Source of the DNA: Streptomyces sp. NBC_00341 | GTDB taxonomy: Bacteria; Actinomycetota; Actinomycetes; Streptomycetales; Streptomycetaceae | Direction: 5' to 3' | NCBI RefSeq assembly: GCF_041435055.1 | Contig: NZ_CP108002.1 | Span: 434,001-498,000 of the forward strand | Length of the DNA: 64,000 nucleotides | Shown: positions 41,034-49,333 of the stretch, one piece after another | How positions within the stretch are numbered: position 1 is the stretch's first letter | How the letters are laid out: the number at the start of each line of letters is the position of its first letter | Made by a program: the position numbers and the translations under genes | Notes under the pieces: generated by a model | What the model saw: only the letters and a program-made list of their open reading frames with translations | Database searches by the model: none | What the model was told of the DNA's origin: nothing

Positions 41034-42056
41034 ATGGGAGCCGCTGACGGTTTCACGGATTCCGGAGAGCTCGACGGCCTGACGGTGTACGACACCGCGG
41101 GCGAGAAGATCGGCAACGTGGGGCGGGTGTATGTCGACGACAGCACCGGCCGACCGGACTGGATCACGGTGAAGACCGGCCTGTTCGGTATGAAGGAGAG
41201 TTTCGTGCCTCTCGCCGGAGCCCGTCGCGTGGGCTCCGACCTGCACATCTCCCATCCGAAGGACCGCGTCAAGGAAGCCCCCCGGGTGGACGCGGACGCT
41301 CATCTCTCCGTCTCCGAGGAGGAGGAGCTCTACCGGCACTACGGCCTGACGAGGAACACCGGCGGCAAGCTCGGTGACCGTTCCGGGGCTGCCGGCACGG
41401 CCGGTGCGCCGACCACGTCCGGGACCGGAACCATGGGCGCTGCCGGAGCCGGCGCGGCCGCCGGGGCAGGAGCCGGGGCCGGGGCCATGGGTGCGGCACG
41501 CGGCACCGACAGCGCGAAGGCCTCCGGCACGGCGGGCACCGGCAAGCACCGGGACGCCGACACCTCCGGTACCGCCCGTCCGCTGGTCGGAGCAGGTGCG
41601 GGCGCGGAGCGGTCCGCCTCCGCCGACCTGGGTGGCAAGGAGGAGCTCATCCGCTCCGAGGAGCAACTGCGCGTCAGCACAGAGGAGTACGAGAGCGGCA
41701 AGGCCCGTCTGCACAAGTACGTCGTCACCGAGAACGTCACCAGGACCGTGCCCGTGACGCACGAGGAGGTTCGCGTGGTGCGCGAGCCGCTCCAGCCCGG
41801 CGACAAGGCGGCCCGCTCGGACATCAACGAACAGGATGTGGAGGTCACCCTGCACGCCGAACGCGCCACGATGCGGAAGGAGACCGTGCCGGTCGAACGG
41901 GTGCGGATGGAAACGAAGAAGGTGACCGAGCAGAAGGAAGTCTCCGCGGAACTGCGCAAGGAGCAGATCGACTACGCGGACGGCATGGCCAAGGACGGCA
42001 AGGACATGGGCGGCAAGGACGCCGGCGGCGAGTTCGGTCAGGGACGGCGCCGCTGA
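41034..42056 (+). CDS. PRC-barrel and DUF2382 protein
   Basis: The 340-residue soluble protein has a PRC-barrel at about 12-85 (GLTVYDTAGEKIGNVGRVYV, DWITVKTGLFGMKESFVPLA) and a low-complexity Gly/Ala/Thr linker (about 115-190). A DUF2382 domain follows at about 200-315 (LIRSEEQLRVSTEEYESGKA, then VTRTVPVTHEEVRVVREP and MRKETVPVERVRMETKKV). The architecture is common in actinobacteria and in Deinococcus-type stress proteins and is often induced by osmotic stress or desiccation. TAGGAGGA lies ahead of the ATG. Function is not established. The gene stands alone between two terminator-like structures. Confidence 0.88.
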   Translation: MGAADGFTDSGELDGLTVYDTAGEKIGNVGRVYVDDSTGRPDWITVKTGLFGMKESFVPLAGARRVGSDLHISHPKDRVKEAPRVDADAHLSVSEEEELYRHYGLTRNTGGKLGDRSGAAGTAGAPTTSGTGTMGAAGAGAAAGAGAGAGAMGAARGTDSAKASGTAGTGKHRDADTSGTARPLVGAGAGAERSASADLGGKEELIRSEEQLRVSTEEYESGKARLHKYVVTENVTRTVPVTHEEVRVVREPLQPGDKAARSDINEQDVEVTLHAERATMRKETVPVERVRMETKKVTEQKEVSAELRKEQIDYADGMAKDGKDMGGKDAGGEFGQGRRR

Positions 42057-42134
42057 CCCCGCGCACCGCGCCGGACCGGCAGAACCGGACAGGAGCGAGG
42101 GGCGGACCCGCATCACGGGGGTCCGCCCTCTCGC

Positions 42135-42178
42135 GTAGCCGGTGGAACCGGGCCGGGCGGCCCGGTTCCACCGGCTAC
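42135..42178. terminator. Convergent terminator, 20-bp perfect stem
   Basis: GTAGCCGGTGGAACCGGGCC pairs without mismatch around a GGGC loop. It lies between the PRC-barrel gene (plus) and the ketosynthase gene (minus), whose stop is only five bases away, and probably terminates both. Confidence 0.9.
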
Positions 42179-42182
42179 GTGG

Positions 42183-43406
42183 TCAGGGCCGCTGGAGTGC
42201 GACCACGGCGTTGTGTCCGCCGAACCCGAAGGAGTGACTGACGGCACGCCGGACGGGCAGCTCCCGCGGCTGCTTGGTCACGCAGTCGATGTCGAACCCG
42301 GGCGCGGGCGCGTCCAGGTTGGCGACCGGCGGGACGATTCCGCGCTGGAGCGTGAGGATCGTGAGCCCCGCCTCGATCGCTCCGGCCGCCCCCATGCAGT
42401 GGCCGAGCACGCCCTTGGGGGCGGTGACGGGCGGCCGGTGCGGGAAGACCCGGCCGATCAGGGCGGCTTCGGCCGCGTCGTTGCGCGGGGTGGCCGTGCC
42501 GTGGGCGTTGATGTGCTCGACGTCCCCGGCCCGCCAGCCCGCGTCGCGCAGCGCGGCCTCGACGGCCGCCTGGGCGATCCGGCCGTCGGGGTGCGGGCTG
42601 GTGGGGTGGTGGGCGTCGGTGGTGGCGCCGGTGCCCGCGAGCAGCGCGCGTGGCTGCGCACCCCGGGCCTCGGCGTCGGCCTCGCGCTCCAGCACCATGA
42701 CGGCGGCGCCCTCCCCCATGACGAGCCCGGCCCGGTCGGCCGCGAAGGGCCGGCTGAGCCGGGACAGGTCCCCGTCGGCGAGGGCGGCCGCCCCGGATCT
42801 GGCGAACCCGGTCATGGCGATCGGGAACAGCGTCGATTCGGTGGCTCCCGCGATCGCCAGATCGCACTGCCCGGTGACCAGCAGGTCCCGGGCCACCGAC
42901 AGTGCGGTGACCCCGGACGAGCAGGCCGTGCAGGGCGCCAGGCTGGGGCCCGTGGCGCTCATCTCGATCGCGATCTCCGCCGCGGGCATGTTCGGGATGG
43001 TGAGCAGGATCCCGACCGGCGAGGTCGCCTCCGCCCCGCGCCGTTCCAGCACCAGGGCCTGATCGGTGAGACCGGCGGAACCTCCGCTGCTCGTGCCGAC
43101 GACGACCGCGACCCGGCTGCCGTCCCAGCCACCCGGGTCGAGTCCCGCGTCCAGGACCGCCTCCCGCGCGGCCAGTACGGCGAATTTGGTGTACCTGCCC
43201 ATGCGGAAGGCGGTACGCCGGCCGATCGCGGCGTCCAGGTCGATCCCGTCGACCGTGCAGGCGAAGTCGATGGCGCACCCTGCGAGTGCGGGGACGGTGC
43301 GGGCCGGGCTGACCCCGGCACACACCCCCTCCCAGGTGGACTCGGTGTCGTTGCCGACCGGGGTGATCATTCCCAGACCGGTGACAGCGATGGACGGCAT
43401 CTTCAT
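42183..43406 (-). CDS. Beta-ketoacyl-ACP synthase (FabF/KAS II type), distal copy
   Basis: The 407-residue ketosynthase has an intact Cys-His-His triad: Cys-162 in SLAPCTACSSG, His-302 in HINAHGTATP and His-336 in GVLGHCMGAAG. The C-terminal VSHSFGFGGHNAVVAL is canonical. It condenses malonyl-ACP with an acyl chain. Compared with primary FabF it lacks nothing, and it pairs with a second active ketosynthase upstream in the operon, so this is not a KS/CLF pair. The ATG overlaps the ACP stop (ATGA). It is the last gene of the operon, ending at a strong terminator. Confidence 0.92.
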   Translation of the reverse strand: MKMPSIAVTGLGMITPVGNDTESTWEGVCAGVSPARTVPALAGCAIDFACTVDGIDLDAAIGRRTAFRMGRYTKFAVLAAREAVLDAGLDPGGWDGSRVAVVVGTSSGGSAGLTDQALVLERRGAEATSPVGILLTIPNMPAAEIAIEMSATGPSLAPCTACSSGVTALSVARDLLVTGQCDLAIAGATESTLFPIAMTGFARSGAAALADGDLSRLSRPFAADRAGLVMGEGAAVMVLEREADAEARGAQPRALLAGTGATTDAHHPTSPHPDGRIAQAAVEAALRDAGWRAGDVEHINAHGTATPRNDAAEAALIGRVFPHRPPVTAPKGVLGHCMGAAGAIEAGLTILTLQRGIVPPVANLDAPAPGFDIDCVTKQPRELPVRRAVSHSFGFGGHNAVVALQRP

Positions 43407-43663
43407 CGGACGGTGCTCACCGGAGCCTCGCCACCGGCCTTCGCGCGCAGGAACTCCGTGAGTCCGGCGAGGGTGGTGTCCCGGTGCAGTGTGCCCGGGT
43501 CCAGTTGGACGCCGACGGCCTCCCTCATGACGACGGCGAACTCGGCGACTGCCAGGGAGTCCATGTCCAGGCTGTCCATCGTGGATTCCGGGAGAATCTC
43601 GGCCACAGGCACCCTGAAGGTACGGCTGAGTACCTCGGTGATCGTGGGGTGAATCGCGCTCAT
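43403..43663 (-). CDS. Acyl carrier protein
   Basis: The 86-residue carrier protein has a phosphopantetheine attachment Ser-36 in DSLDMDSLAVAEF, an acidic helix II, and a length typical of discrete ACPs. It differs from primary AcpP in the VAEIL-PEST segment and in having DMDSLA rather than DSLDTVE. GGAGAGGAAG lies just before ATG 43663; ATGs at 43678 and 43681 would overlap that site. It is coupled to the ketosynthase downstream. The Sfp-type transferase at 62.5 kb could activate it. Confidence 0.92.
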   Translation of the reverse strand: MSAIHPTITEVLSRTFRVPVAEILPESTMDSLDMDSLAVAEFAVVMREAVGVQLDPGTLHRDTTLAGLTEFLRAKAGGEAPVSTVR

Positions 43664-43756
43664 GGTCTTCCTCTCCATCATGCCCGTCCGGCGGGGGTCA
43701 CGGGGTGGTGCCTCTCACCACCCCGACGCCGAAGTAACTGAGCAGCGTCCGGCCGG

Positions 43757-43954
43757 TTACGCCTTGCGGCGAACCGATTCGCCACCGAGCGTTCCCGTCC
43801 CCTGACACCAGCGCGACAGCACGGCCGCGGTACCCCAGAAGGCCAGGAGTACGAGACCCACGCCGAGCCCCTGTACCGATTCGGCCGCCCGGCGCACGCC
43901 CTGCGGTGCCGCCCGCTCCGGCGCGGCCCTCACCGCCCGCTCCGGCGCACTCAC
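43757..43954 (-). CDS. 65-residue single-helix membrane protein in ketosynthase operon
   Basis: The short gene starts at GTG 43954, overlapping the stop of the acyl-CoA oxidase-like gene (GTGA), and ends 93 bases before the ACP gene. The product has an Ala/Arg-rich N-terminus (SAPERAVRAAPERAAPQGVRR), one membrane helix (GLGVGLVLLAFWGTAAVLSR) and a short tail ending RRKA. I do not recognise a family. Translational coupling and its place between enzyme and carrier genes suggest it is real and may anchor or recruit the complex to the membrane. Confidence 0.65.
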   Translation of the reverse strand: MSAPERAVRAAPERAAPQGVRRAAESVQGLGVGLVLLAFWGTAAVLSRWCQGTGTLGGESVRRKA

Positions 43955-45867
43955 CGCCCGCGCCCGCTCCCGGCGGGTACCGGGCGCTCCGCGGTGTGCC
44001 AGGACGCACCCGGGTCGTCGTACGCCTCGGCATAGCGGGCTCCGGCGATGGGCCAGTCCGCGAGCACTTCCTCCGGCAGCGCGAAGGAGTCGGCGAGCTC
44101 CGGCAGGTGGGCCGCGACGGCGGCGACGAGTAGCTCGGTGGTCTCCGTGAGGTCTTCCACCTGGCCGGCCGTGAGGTGCCCGGCGACGAGCAGGTCCCCG
44201 CTGTGCTGCTGGATCCAGCGCAGCGCGAACAGCCGGGCCAGATCGGTCAGCCGATCGCGGGCGGGCCCCTCCGGCAGGCCCTCGACCGCTTCCGCGTACG
44301 CGTCGGCCGCCTGCCGGCAGGCGTGCGCCTCGACCCCCCGCAGCGCGGGCCCGGACCCCGCGTTCCACCGCTGCAGCGGGCCGCCGTGCGGGGCCCGCGC
44401 CATCCGTGCGCGGGAGCGGGCGAACTGGATCCGCTCCACGTGGGCCAGGAGGCGGCCGAGGAACCGCAGATCGTCGAGGTCGCCGGTCTGCGGGCCCGCG
44501 TCCCGTGCGCCCCACGCGTCCGGTGCGTCGAGCATCGCGGAGATGACCATCTCGGAGGCGGCCTTGGCGTGGATGGCCATGTTGTCGCCCTCTGCGGTGA
44601 TGGCACCCTCCACCCCGGTGACGAGTTCGCTCATCCCGTTGTTCTCCAGCAGGCCCTGGGCACCGCACCGTTCGCGGCATTCGACGATCACCGAGCGGGC
44701 CTGCCAGGTGATCCAGCCCTTCGCGACATCGACCAGCCGGCCGGCCGCCTCACGCTCCGGCTCGGGGCCGTGAGCCGCCGCCTCCCAGCGGTCGAGGGCC
44801 CGCCGGTGCAGCAGGCTCATCGCGAAGACGGTGGCCATGGCCCCGGCGAGCGGACCGTGATGGCTGCGGTGGGCGATCACCGGCAGCGGCGGCAGCGCAC
44901 GGCCCCCGGAGACGTACCGGTGTCCTGAGTAGCGGACCGCGACGGCCAGAGTGGCTCGGGCGGAGCCGATCGCGCTCGCGCTCATACAGATGCGGCCCGT
45001 GGTGACGCGGGCGATGGAGGCGAGGAACCGGCGTCTGCGCCCCGCGGTGCCGCTGCGGAACACCCCGTCGTCATCGATCCGCCCCTGCTTGCCACCGAGC
45101 AGCGCCTCGCGCCCCACGAAGACCTGGTCGAAGGAGGTCAGGCAGTGGTCCACCGGGCTGCCCATCCGGGCCGGCAGCCTGCGGATCCGCACCCCTGGCA
45201 GGGCCTGCGACGCGTCGGTGAGCGGCACCAGCAGCAGGAAGACCCCGTGGTCGGTGTCCCCGATGAGCAGCCGGGCGGCGACGAGTCCCGACTTGGGGCC
45301 GCCCGCCGGGCTGGTGTTGGGCATGAACTTCTGCGCGCCCAGGTGCGGGGTGTGCAGCACGAATCCGTCCCGGGCACGGTCGTAGGTGGCCGTCGTCTCG
45401 ACCGCGGCGGCGTCGTTGCCGTGCGCCACCTCCGTACAGAGGAAGGTTCCGATGCGCCGCATCGCGAGAAAGTCCGACAGATCGCGGGACCGGTCGGTGT
45501 CGTGGTCCAGGAGGCTGCCGAGGAAGAGGTTGTAGTGGATTCCCGCGACGGTGGCGAGCGAGGTGTCCACCGGGGCGAGCCATTCGTGCAGGGCGGCCAG
45601 GGCGCGCGGGTCGGCCGCCAGCCTGGCGCCGCTGTCGAGTGTGTTGTTGAGCGTGCGCAGCCGCGCGTGGGCGAGGGTGAGCCGTTCGTCGGGGGTGGGG
45701 CCGGGCGGCGGGAAGGCGGGCCTGCGGAACGGCTCTGTGGCGATGAGCCGCTGCCAGAATCCGTGCTCCCGGCGGGCGTCGGGGCCCAGGAGCACCGAGC
45801 TGAGCCGGTCCGCGGCCCGCTCCGGTCCGGCCGCGGGCATCACGGGGCTGTCGATCGTTGTGGTCAT
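43951..45867 (-). CDS. Acyl-CoA dehydrogenase/oxidase-like flavoprotein
   Basis: The 638-residue protein has the size and layout of acyl-CoA oxidases: N-terminal helical domain with FLAMRRIGTFLCTEVAHGND, central beta domain (FVLHTPHLGAQKFMPNTSPA), and a long helical C-terminal region with ECRERCGAQGLLENNGMSEL and VEGAITAEGDNM, which carries the catalytic-base region. It would introduce an alpha-beta double bond in an acyl thioester, passing electrons to oxygen or a flavoprotein. No clear ribosome binding site precedes ATG 45867. Between two ketosynthases it may desaturate a carrier-bound chain. Confidence 0.82.
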   Translation of the reverse strand: MTTTIDSPVMPAAGPERAADRLSSVLLGPDARREHGFWQRLIATEPFRRPAFPPPGPTPDERLTLAHARLRTLNNTLDSGARLAADPRALAALHEWLAPVDTSLATVAGIHYNLFLGSLLDHDTDRSRDLSDFLAMRRIGTFLCTEVAHGNDAAAVETTATYDRARDGFVLHTPHLGAQKFMPNTSPAGGPKSGLVAARLLIGDTDHGVFLLLVPLTDASQALPGVRIRRLPARMGSPVDHCLTSFDQVFVGREALLGGKQGRIDDDGVFRSGTAGRRRRFLASIARVTTGRICMSASAIGSARATLAVAVRYSGHRYVSGGRALPPLPVIAHRSHHGPLAGAMATVFAMSLLHRRALDRWEAAAHGPEPEREAAGRLVDVAKGWITWQARSVIVECRERCGAQGLLENNGMSELVTGVEGAITAEGDNMAIHAKAASEMVISAMLDAPDAWGARDAGPQTGDLDDLRFLGRLLAHVERIQFARSRARMARAPHGGPLQRWNAGSGPALRGVEAHACRQAADAYAEAVEGLPEGPARDRLTDLARLFALRWIQQHSGDLLVAGHLTAGQVEDLTETTELLVAAVAAHLPELADSFALPEEVLADWPIAGARYAEAYDDPGASWHTAERPVPAGSGRGR

Positions 45868-45935
45868 ACGACAGGAACGATCAGGAATCAGCCAGGACAC
45901 CCGAATTCCGGCATTCGCAGCCGTTTCCTTCCTGT

Positions 45936-47177
45936 TCAGCGGGGTGAGGGCGCGCGTTGGAAGGCGAGGACGACATTGTGGCCGCCGAATCCGAAGGAGT
46001 GGCTGAGGGCCCGCTCGACGTGCTGCCTGCGGGGTTTCCTGGTCACGCAGTCGAGGCCGGAGTCCGGCGGCGGGGCGTCGAGGTTGGCGATCGGCGGGAC
46101 CAGGCCGTGTTCCAGGGTCAGTACGGTGGCCACCGCCTCGATCGCACCGCCCGCCGCGAGCGTGTGCCCGATGACGCCCTTGGGCGCGGTCACCGAGGGC
46201 CGGTGCGGAAAGAGCCGGGCGATCAACGCGCTCTCCATGGCGTCGTTGAGCGGGGTGGAGGTGCCGTGTGCGTTGATGTGGTCCACCTCGCCGGCGGCCC
46301 AGCCCGCCCGGTCCAGCGCCGCCTCGACCGCCCGCTCCGCACCCCGGCCGTCCGGGTCGGGCGCGGTGGGATGGTGGGCGTCCGTGGCCGCTCCCGCACC
46401 GGCCAGCACGGCCCGCGCCCGCCCGCCGCGGGCCCGGACGTCGCCGGCCCGTTCCAGTACGAGTACGGCGGCGCCCTCGCCGAGGACGAACCCGTCGCGG
46501 TCGGCGGCGAACGGCCTGGACGCGGCCGCCGGGTCGCCGGTGCGCGCCGAGAGCGCCCCCATGCCCGCGAACGCGCTCACCACCAGCGGGGTCACCACGG
46601 ACTCCGCGCCGCCCGCCACCACCACATCGCAACTGCCGCTCGTCAGCAGGTCGCCGGCGAGGGCGATCGCGGTGGCGCCCGACGCGCAGGCGGTGGCCGG
46701 GGCCAGGCTCGGCCCGTGGGCGCCCAGGTCGATGGCGATCTCCCCGGCGGCTGCGTTCGGCATCATCATCGGCACGAGGAGCGGGGAGACCGCGGGCGGC
46801 CCGTCGGCGTCCAGCCTGCGGACGTTGTCGACGAGTACGGAGACACCGCCGACGCCGACGCCCAGCACGACGCCCACCCGGCCGCCGTCCCAGCGGTCAG
46901 GGCGCAGCCCGGCGTCCGCCACGGCACGGCGGGCGGCGACCAGGGCCATCTTCACGAACCGCGCCATCCGGAAGACGGCGCGTCCGCCCACCGCCTCGTC
47001 CAGGTCCGGTCCGTCGGCCCGGCAGGCGAAGTCGACCGGCAGACCGGCCAGTTCCTCGCAGTGCCGGGCCGATCCGGCACCGGCGCACAGCCCCGCCCAG
47101 AAGGTGTCCTCGTCGGCGCCCACCGGGGTCACCAGCCCCAGGCCCGTCACCACAGTCGCTGTCCCGTCCCGCAGCAT
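45936..47177 (-). CDS. Beta-ketoacyl-ACP synthase (FabF/KAS II type), proximal copy
   Basis: The 413-residue ketosynthase has Cys-164 in SLAPATACASG, His-304 in HINAHGTSTP and His-338 in GVIGHTLAAGG, so it is active-site complete. It is clearly related to the distal copy (shared AHHPT, ALSHSFGFGGHN) yet differs throughout, which indicates an old duplication. GGAGAG lies seven bases before ATG 47177; a longer reading frame to 47249 lacks conservation. It lies 86 bases after rpmE2 and 68 bases before the oxidase-like gene on the same strand. Confidence 0.92.
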   Translation of the reverse strand: MLRDGTATVVTGLGLVTPVGADEDTFWAGLCAGAGSARHCEELAGLPVDFACRADGPDLDEAVGGRAVFRMARFVKMALVAARRAVADAGLRPDRWDGGRVGVVLGVGVGGVSVLVDNVRRLDADGPPAVSPLLVPMMMPNAAAGEIAIDLGAHGPSLAPATACASGATAIALAGDLLTSGSCDVVVAGGAESVVTPLVVSAFAGMGALSARTGDPAAASRPFAADRDGFVLGEGAAVLVLERAGDVRARGGRARAVLAGAGAATDAHHPTAPDPDGRGAERAVEAALDRAGWAAGEVDHINAHGTSTPLNDAMESALIARLFPHRPSVTAPKGVIGHTLAAGGAIEAVATVLTLEHGLVPPIANLDAPPPDSGLDCVTRKPRRQHVERALSHSFGFGGHNVVLAFQRAPSPR

Positions 47178-47263
47178 GCCGCGGCTCTCCCCTCGTCGTT
47201 CACGCCCCAGCAGGCCGAACGGCCGAGCCCCCGTCGAGGATGCGGCCACTGGGCCGAACGGGG

Positions 47264-47527
47264 TCAGGAGGCGTCCGCGCCCCCGTCGTCGCCGTACCTG
47301 CGCTCGAACTTGGCGACCTGGCCCTCCGAGTCGACCACCCGGGCCTTTCCGGTGAAGAACGGGTGGCTCTCCGCGGAGATCTCGACGTCGATGACGGGGT
47401 AGGTGTTGCCGTCGTCCCAGCCGATGGTCTGCTCGCTCGACGCGGTGGACCGGGTCAGGAAGGCGTAGCCCGCCGCACGGTCACGGAAGACGACGGGGCG
47501 GTAGTCGGGGTGCTTGTCCTGCTGCAT
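47264..47527 (-). CDS. rpmE2: Ribosomal protein L31, zinc-free type B
   Basis: The 87-residue alternative L31 contains the signature [20 protein letters not shown] and the C-terminal [20 protein letters not shown]. It has no cysteines at all, so it lacks the CxxC zinc site of the standard L31. Such paralogues replace the zinc form under zinc limitation and are usually Zur-regulated. AGGAG precedes ATG 47527. I see no Zur-type AT-rich palindrome in the 124 bases upstream, so it is likely read from the promoter of the preceding gene. Confidence 0.95.
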   Translation of the reverse strand: MQQDKHPDYRPVVFRDRAAGYAFLTRSTASSEQTIGWDDGNTYPVIDVEISAESHPFFTGKARVVDSEGQVAKFERRYGDDGGADAS

Positions 47528-47651
47528 GGTCTGCTCCTGGGGACGTACGGGTACCGGCTCTGGACACTCCGGCCAGCCTCGCGAACCAGGGCGTCCCGCG
47601 CGATCGGACACGGCCGTACGGGGCATCGGCGGGTGGCGCCGCCCGGCCCGG

Positions 47652-48524
47652 CTACGCTCCGAGCGCGTCGGCCACCAGGGCCAGGAACCGGGCGTGGGCG
47701 TGGGCGCTGCACACCGGCTCCGGGTTCCAGGGCACCACCCGGGCGGTGCGTTCGATGGAGGCCCACGCCTCGTTCGTCCTGAGCTCGCCGAGGGGGGTGG
47801 CGTTGACCCTGATGTCGGCGAGCACGACGGCGGGGCGCAGCGCCCCGGCCTCCGCCCAGTCGACCGTGGACCAGTTCGCCCCGGGCCCGTCGGCCGGTTC
47901 CACCAGGTCGATGCCGAGTTCGGCCAGCACCCGCAGTTCGGGCCACATGCGGGGGCGGGCCAGGTGGGCCTGCTGCTGCCCGGCCGGGGAGAGGGCGAGG
48001 ACCCGGGTCCGGTCCGGTCCGGCGGCGAACGCGCGCAGCCGGTCCCGGGCGGCGTCCAGCTCCCGGGCGGCAGAGGCGGGCTCCGCCGCGCCCAGCGACC
48101 GGGCGAGGCGGGCGAACCGGTCGCCGGTCTCCGCGAGGGTGCGCGCCTGGCCCACGTCGATGACGACGACCGGGACGTGCTCCTCCAGGTGTTTGGCCGT
48201 CTCGGGGGCGAGGCCGTAGACCTGGCCGCCGCCGTAGCTGACGGCCACCACGAGGTCGGGTTCGCAGGCCAGCAGCGTCTCCACGTCCAGAGCGGGGCCC
48301 GCGCCGACGTAGGCGACCTCGGCCGGCGGCAGCGATCCGGTCTTCGCGGTGTCGGGCACGGCCGGGTCGTCGTGGCCGGAGCCGAATATCCCGACCGGCC
48401 GTATCCCGTGGTCCCACAACGTCGCTCCGGCCTGGACGTAGGCGAGCACCCGCGTCGGGCGCCGCTCGGCGGACGACAACTGTCCTCGGTCGTCGGAGAA
48501 CTGCCATAAGGTCTGCTCGCTCAC
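47652..48524 (-). CDS. FecB/BtuF-like binding protein without signal peptide
   Basis: The 290-residue protein has the fold pattern of class III periplasmic binding proteins for metals or siderophores: [20 protein letters not shown] and [12 protein letters not shown] at the start, [20 protein letters not shown] in lobe one, a long helix with [12 protein letters not shown], and [17 protein letters not shown] in lobe two. There is no lipobox and no signal peptide; GTG at 48524 follows GAGAGG by eight bases, and the longer frame to 48605 also lacks a signal. It is probably cytoplasmic. No ABC permease is adjacent. It heads the operon. Confidence 0.8.
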   Translation of the reverse strand: MSEQTLWQFSDDRGQLSSAERRPTRVLAYVQAGATLWDHGIRPVGIFGSGHDDPAVPDTAKTGSLPPAEVAYVGAGPALDVETLLACEPDLVVAVSYGGGQVYGLAPETAKHLEEHVPVVVIDVGQARTLAETGDRFARLARSLGAAEPASAARELDAARDRLRAFAAGPDRTRVLALSPAGQQQAHLARPRMWPELRVLAELGIDLVEPADGPGANWSTVDWAEAGALRPAVVLADIRVNATPLGELRTNEAWASIERTARVVPWNPEPVCSAHAHARFLALVADALGA

Positions 48525-48622
48525 GTCACACGCCTCTCGCCACCGGTCACTTCGCCCCGTTACGGGGTCGCACACCAGTACCTGCCCAGGGATGCGGGGC
48601 GGCACCCCCGCCGCCGTGCCGT

Positions 48623-49249
48623 TTACAGGCCGGCTTCCGTTCCGCGCACCAGGTAGCTGACGGGACCGGGGTCCGGCACCCGGATCCCGGTGAAACCGAG
48701 CCGATCGTAGAAGGCTCTGGCCGGGGTGTTGGCGGTGAGCATGGACAGGTGCACCCCGGTGACCCCCTTGGCGCGCAGGGCCGCGAGGAACGTACGCATC
48801 AGCTCTCTCCCGTACCCCTTGCGCTGCCAGTCGGGGAGCAGGTCGATGTGCAAGTGGGCCGGGTGGCGGGCCAGTTCGGGCAGGATCATGCGCTCCGGGT
48901 TGTGCAGGAGGGCGATCATCTCGTCGGCGGGACCGCGCGGTTCGCCCTGCGGCCTTGGGTAGCGGTCGTCGACCAGGGGCAGCCAGCGCTCGCGGAACTC
49001 CGTCACGAACCGCGGGGTGTCCGCGGTGCCGAGGATGTATCCGACCGCCCGGCCCGTACCGTCGTCGAGGACGAAGGCCAGATCGGGTTCGAGGTACGCG
49101 TACGGGGCGGCGAAGATCGACGGCATCAGCTCCGGGTCCGGGTACAGGTGGCTGGAGTCGCCGCCGTTGTCGGCCGTCCGGACGCAGATGTCCGCAAGGG
49201 CCGCACGGTCGTCCGGGCGGTAGGGGCGGGGGCCGGTTCGCGAGGTCAT
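48623..49249 (-). CDS. GNAT-family acetyltransferase
   Basis: The 208-residue GNAT starts MTSRTGPRPYRPDDRAALAD and has the acetyl-CoA site DLLPDWQRKGYGRELMRTFL near 150-170 and a C-terminal NTPARAFYDRLGFTGI. It resembles the acetyltransferase domain linked to O-GlcNAcase-like proteins; the substrate is unknown. GAGGGG lies directly before ATG 49249. A perfect TTGGGAGCGCTCCCAA palindrome 20 bp upstream indicates control by a CebR-type LacI regulator, thus a link to sugar utilisation. Confidence 0.85.
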   Translation of the reverse strand: MTSRTGPRPYRPDDRAALADICVRTADNGGDSSHLYPDPELMPSIFAAPYAYLEPDLAFVLDDGTGRAVGYILGTADTPRFVTEFRERWLPLVDDRYPRPQGEPRGPADEMIALLHNPERMILPELARHPAHLHIDLLPDWQRKGYGRELMRTFLAALRAKGVTGVHLSMLTANTPARAFYDRLGFTGIRVPDPGPVSYLVRGTEAGL

Positions 49250-49268
49250 CCCCTCATCCTGCCCGCCC

Positions 49269-49284
49269 TTGGGAGCGCTCCCAA
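49269..49284. promoter_or_regulatory. CebR-type palindrome TTGGGAGCGCTCCCAA
   Basis: The 16-bp perfect palindrome contains TGGGAGCGCTCCCA, the described binding site of the cellobiose repressor CebR in Streptomyces. It lies 20-35 bp upstream of the GNAT start at 49249, in the promoter region. Binding is inferred from identity with the consensus as I recall it. Confidence 0.7.
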
Positions 49285-49333
49285 CAGGTTTCGGCAAAGG
49301 TAGGTCTCCGTCCGGCGCGGCCGACCGGGACTG

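Noticed and set aside
42183..47177. Aromatic type II polyketide cluster
   Set aside because: Both ketosynthases have the active-site Cys, so there is no chain-length factor. Ketoreductase, aromatase and cyclase genes are absent.
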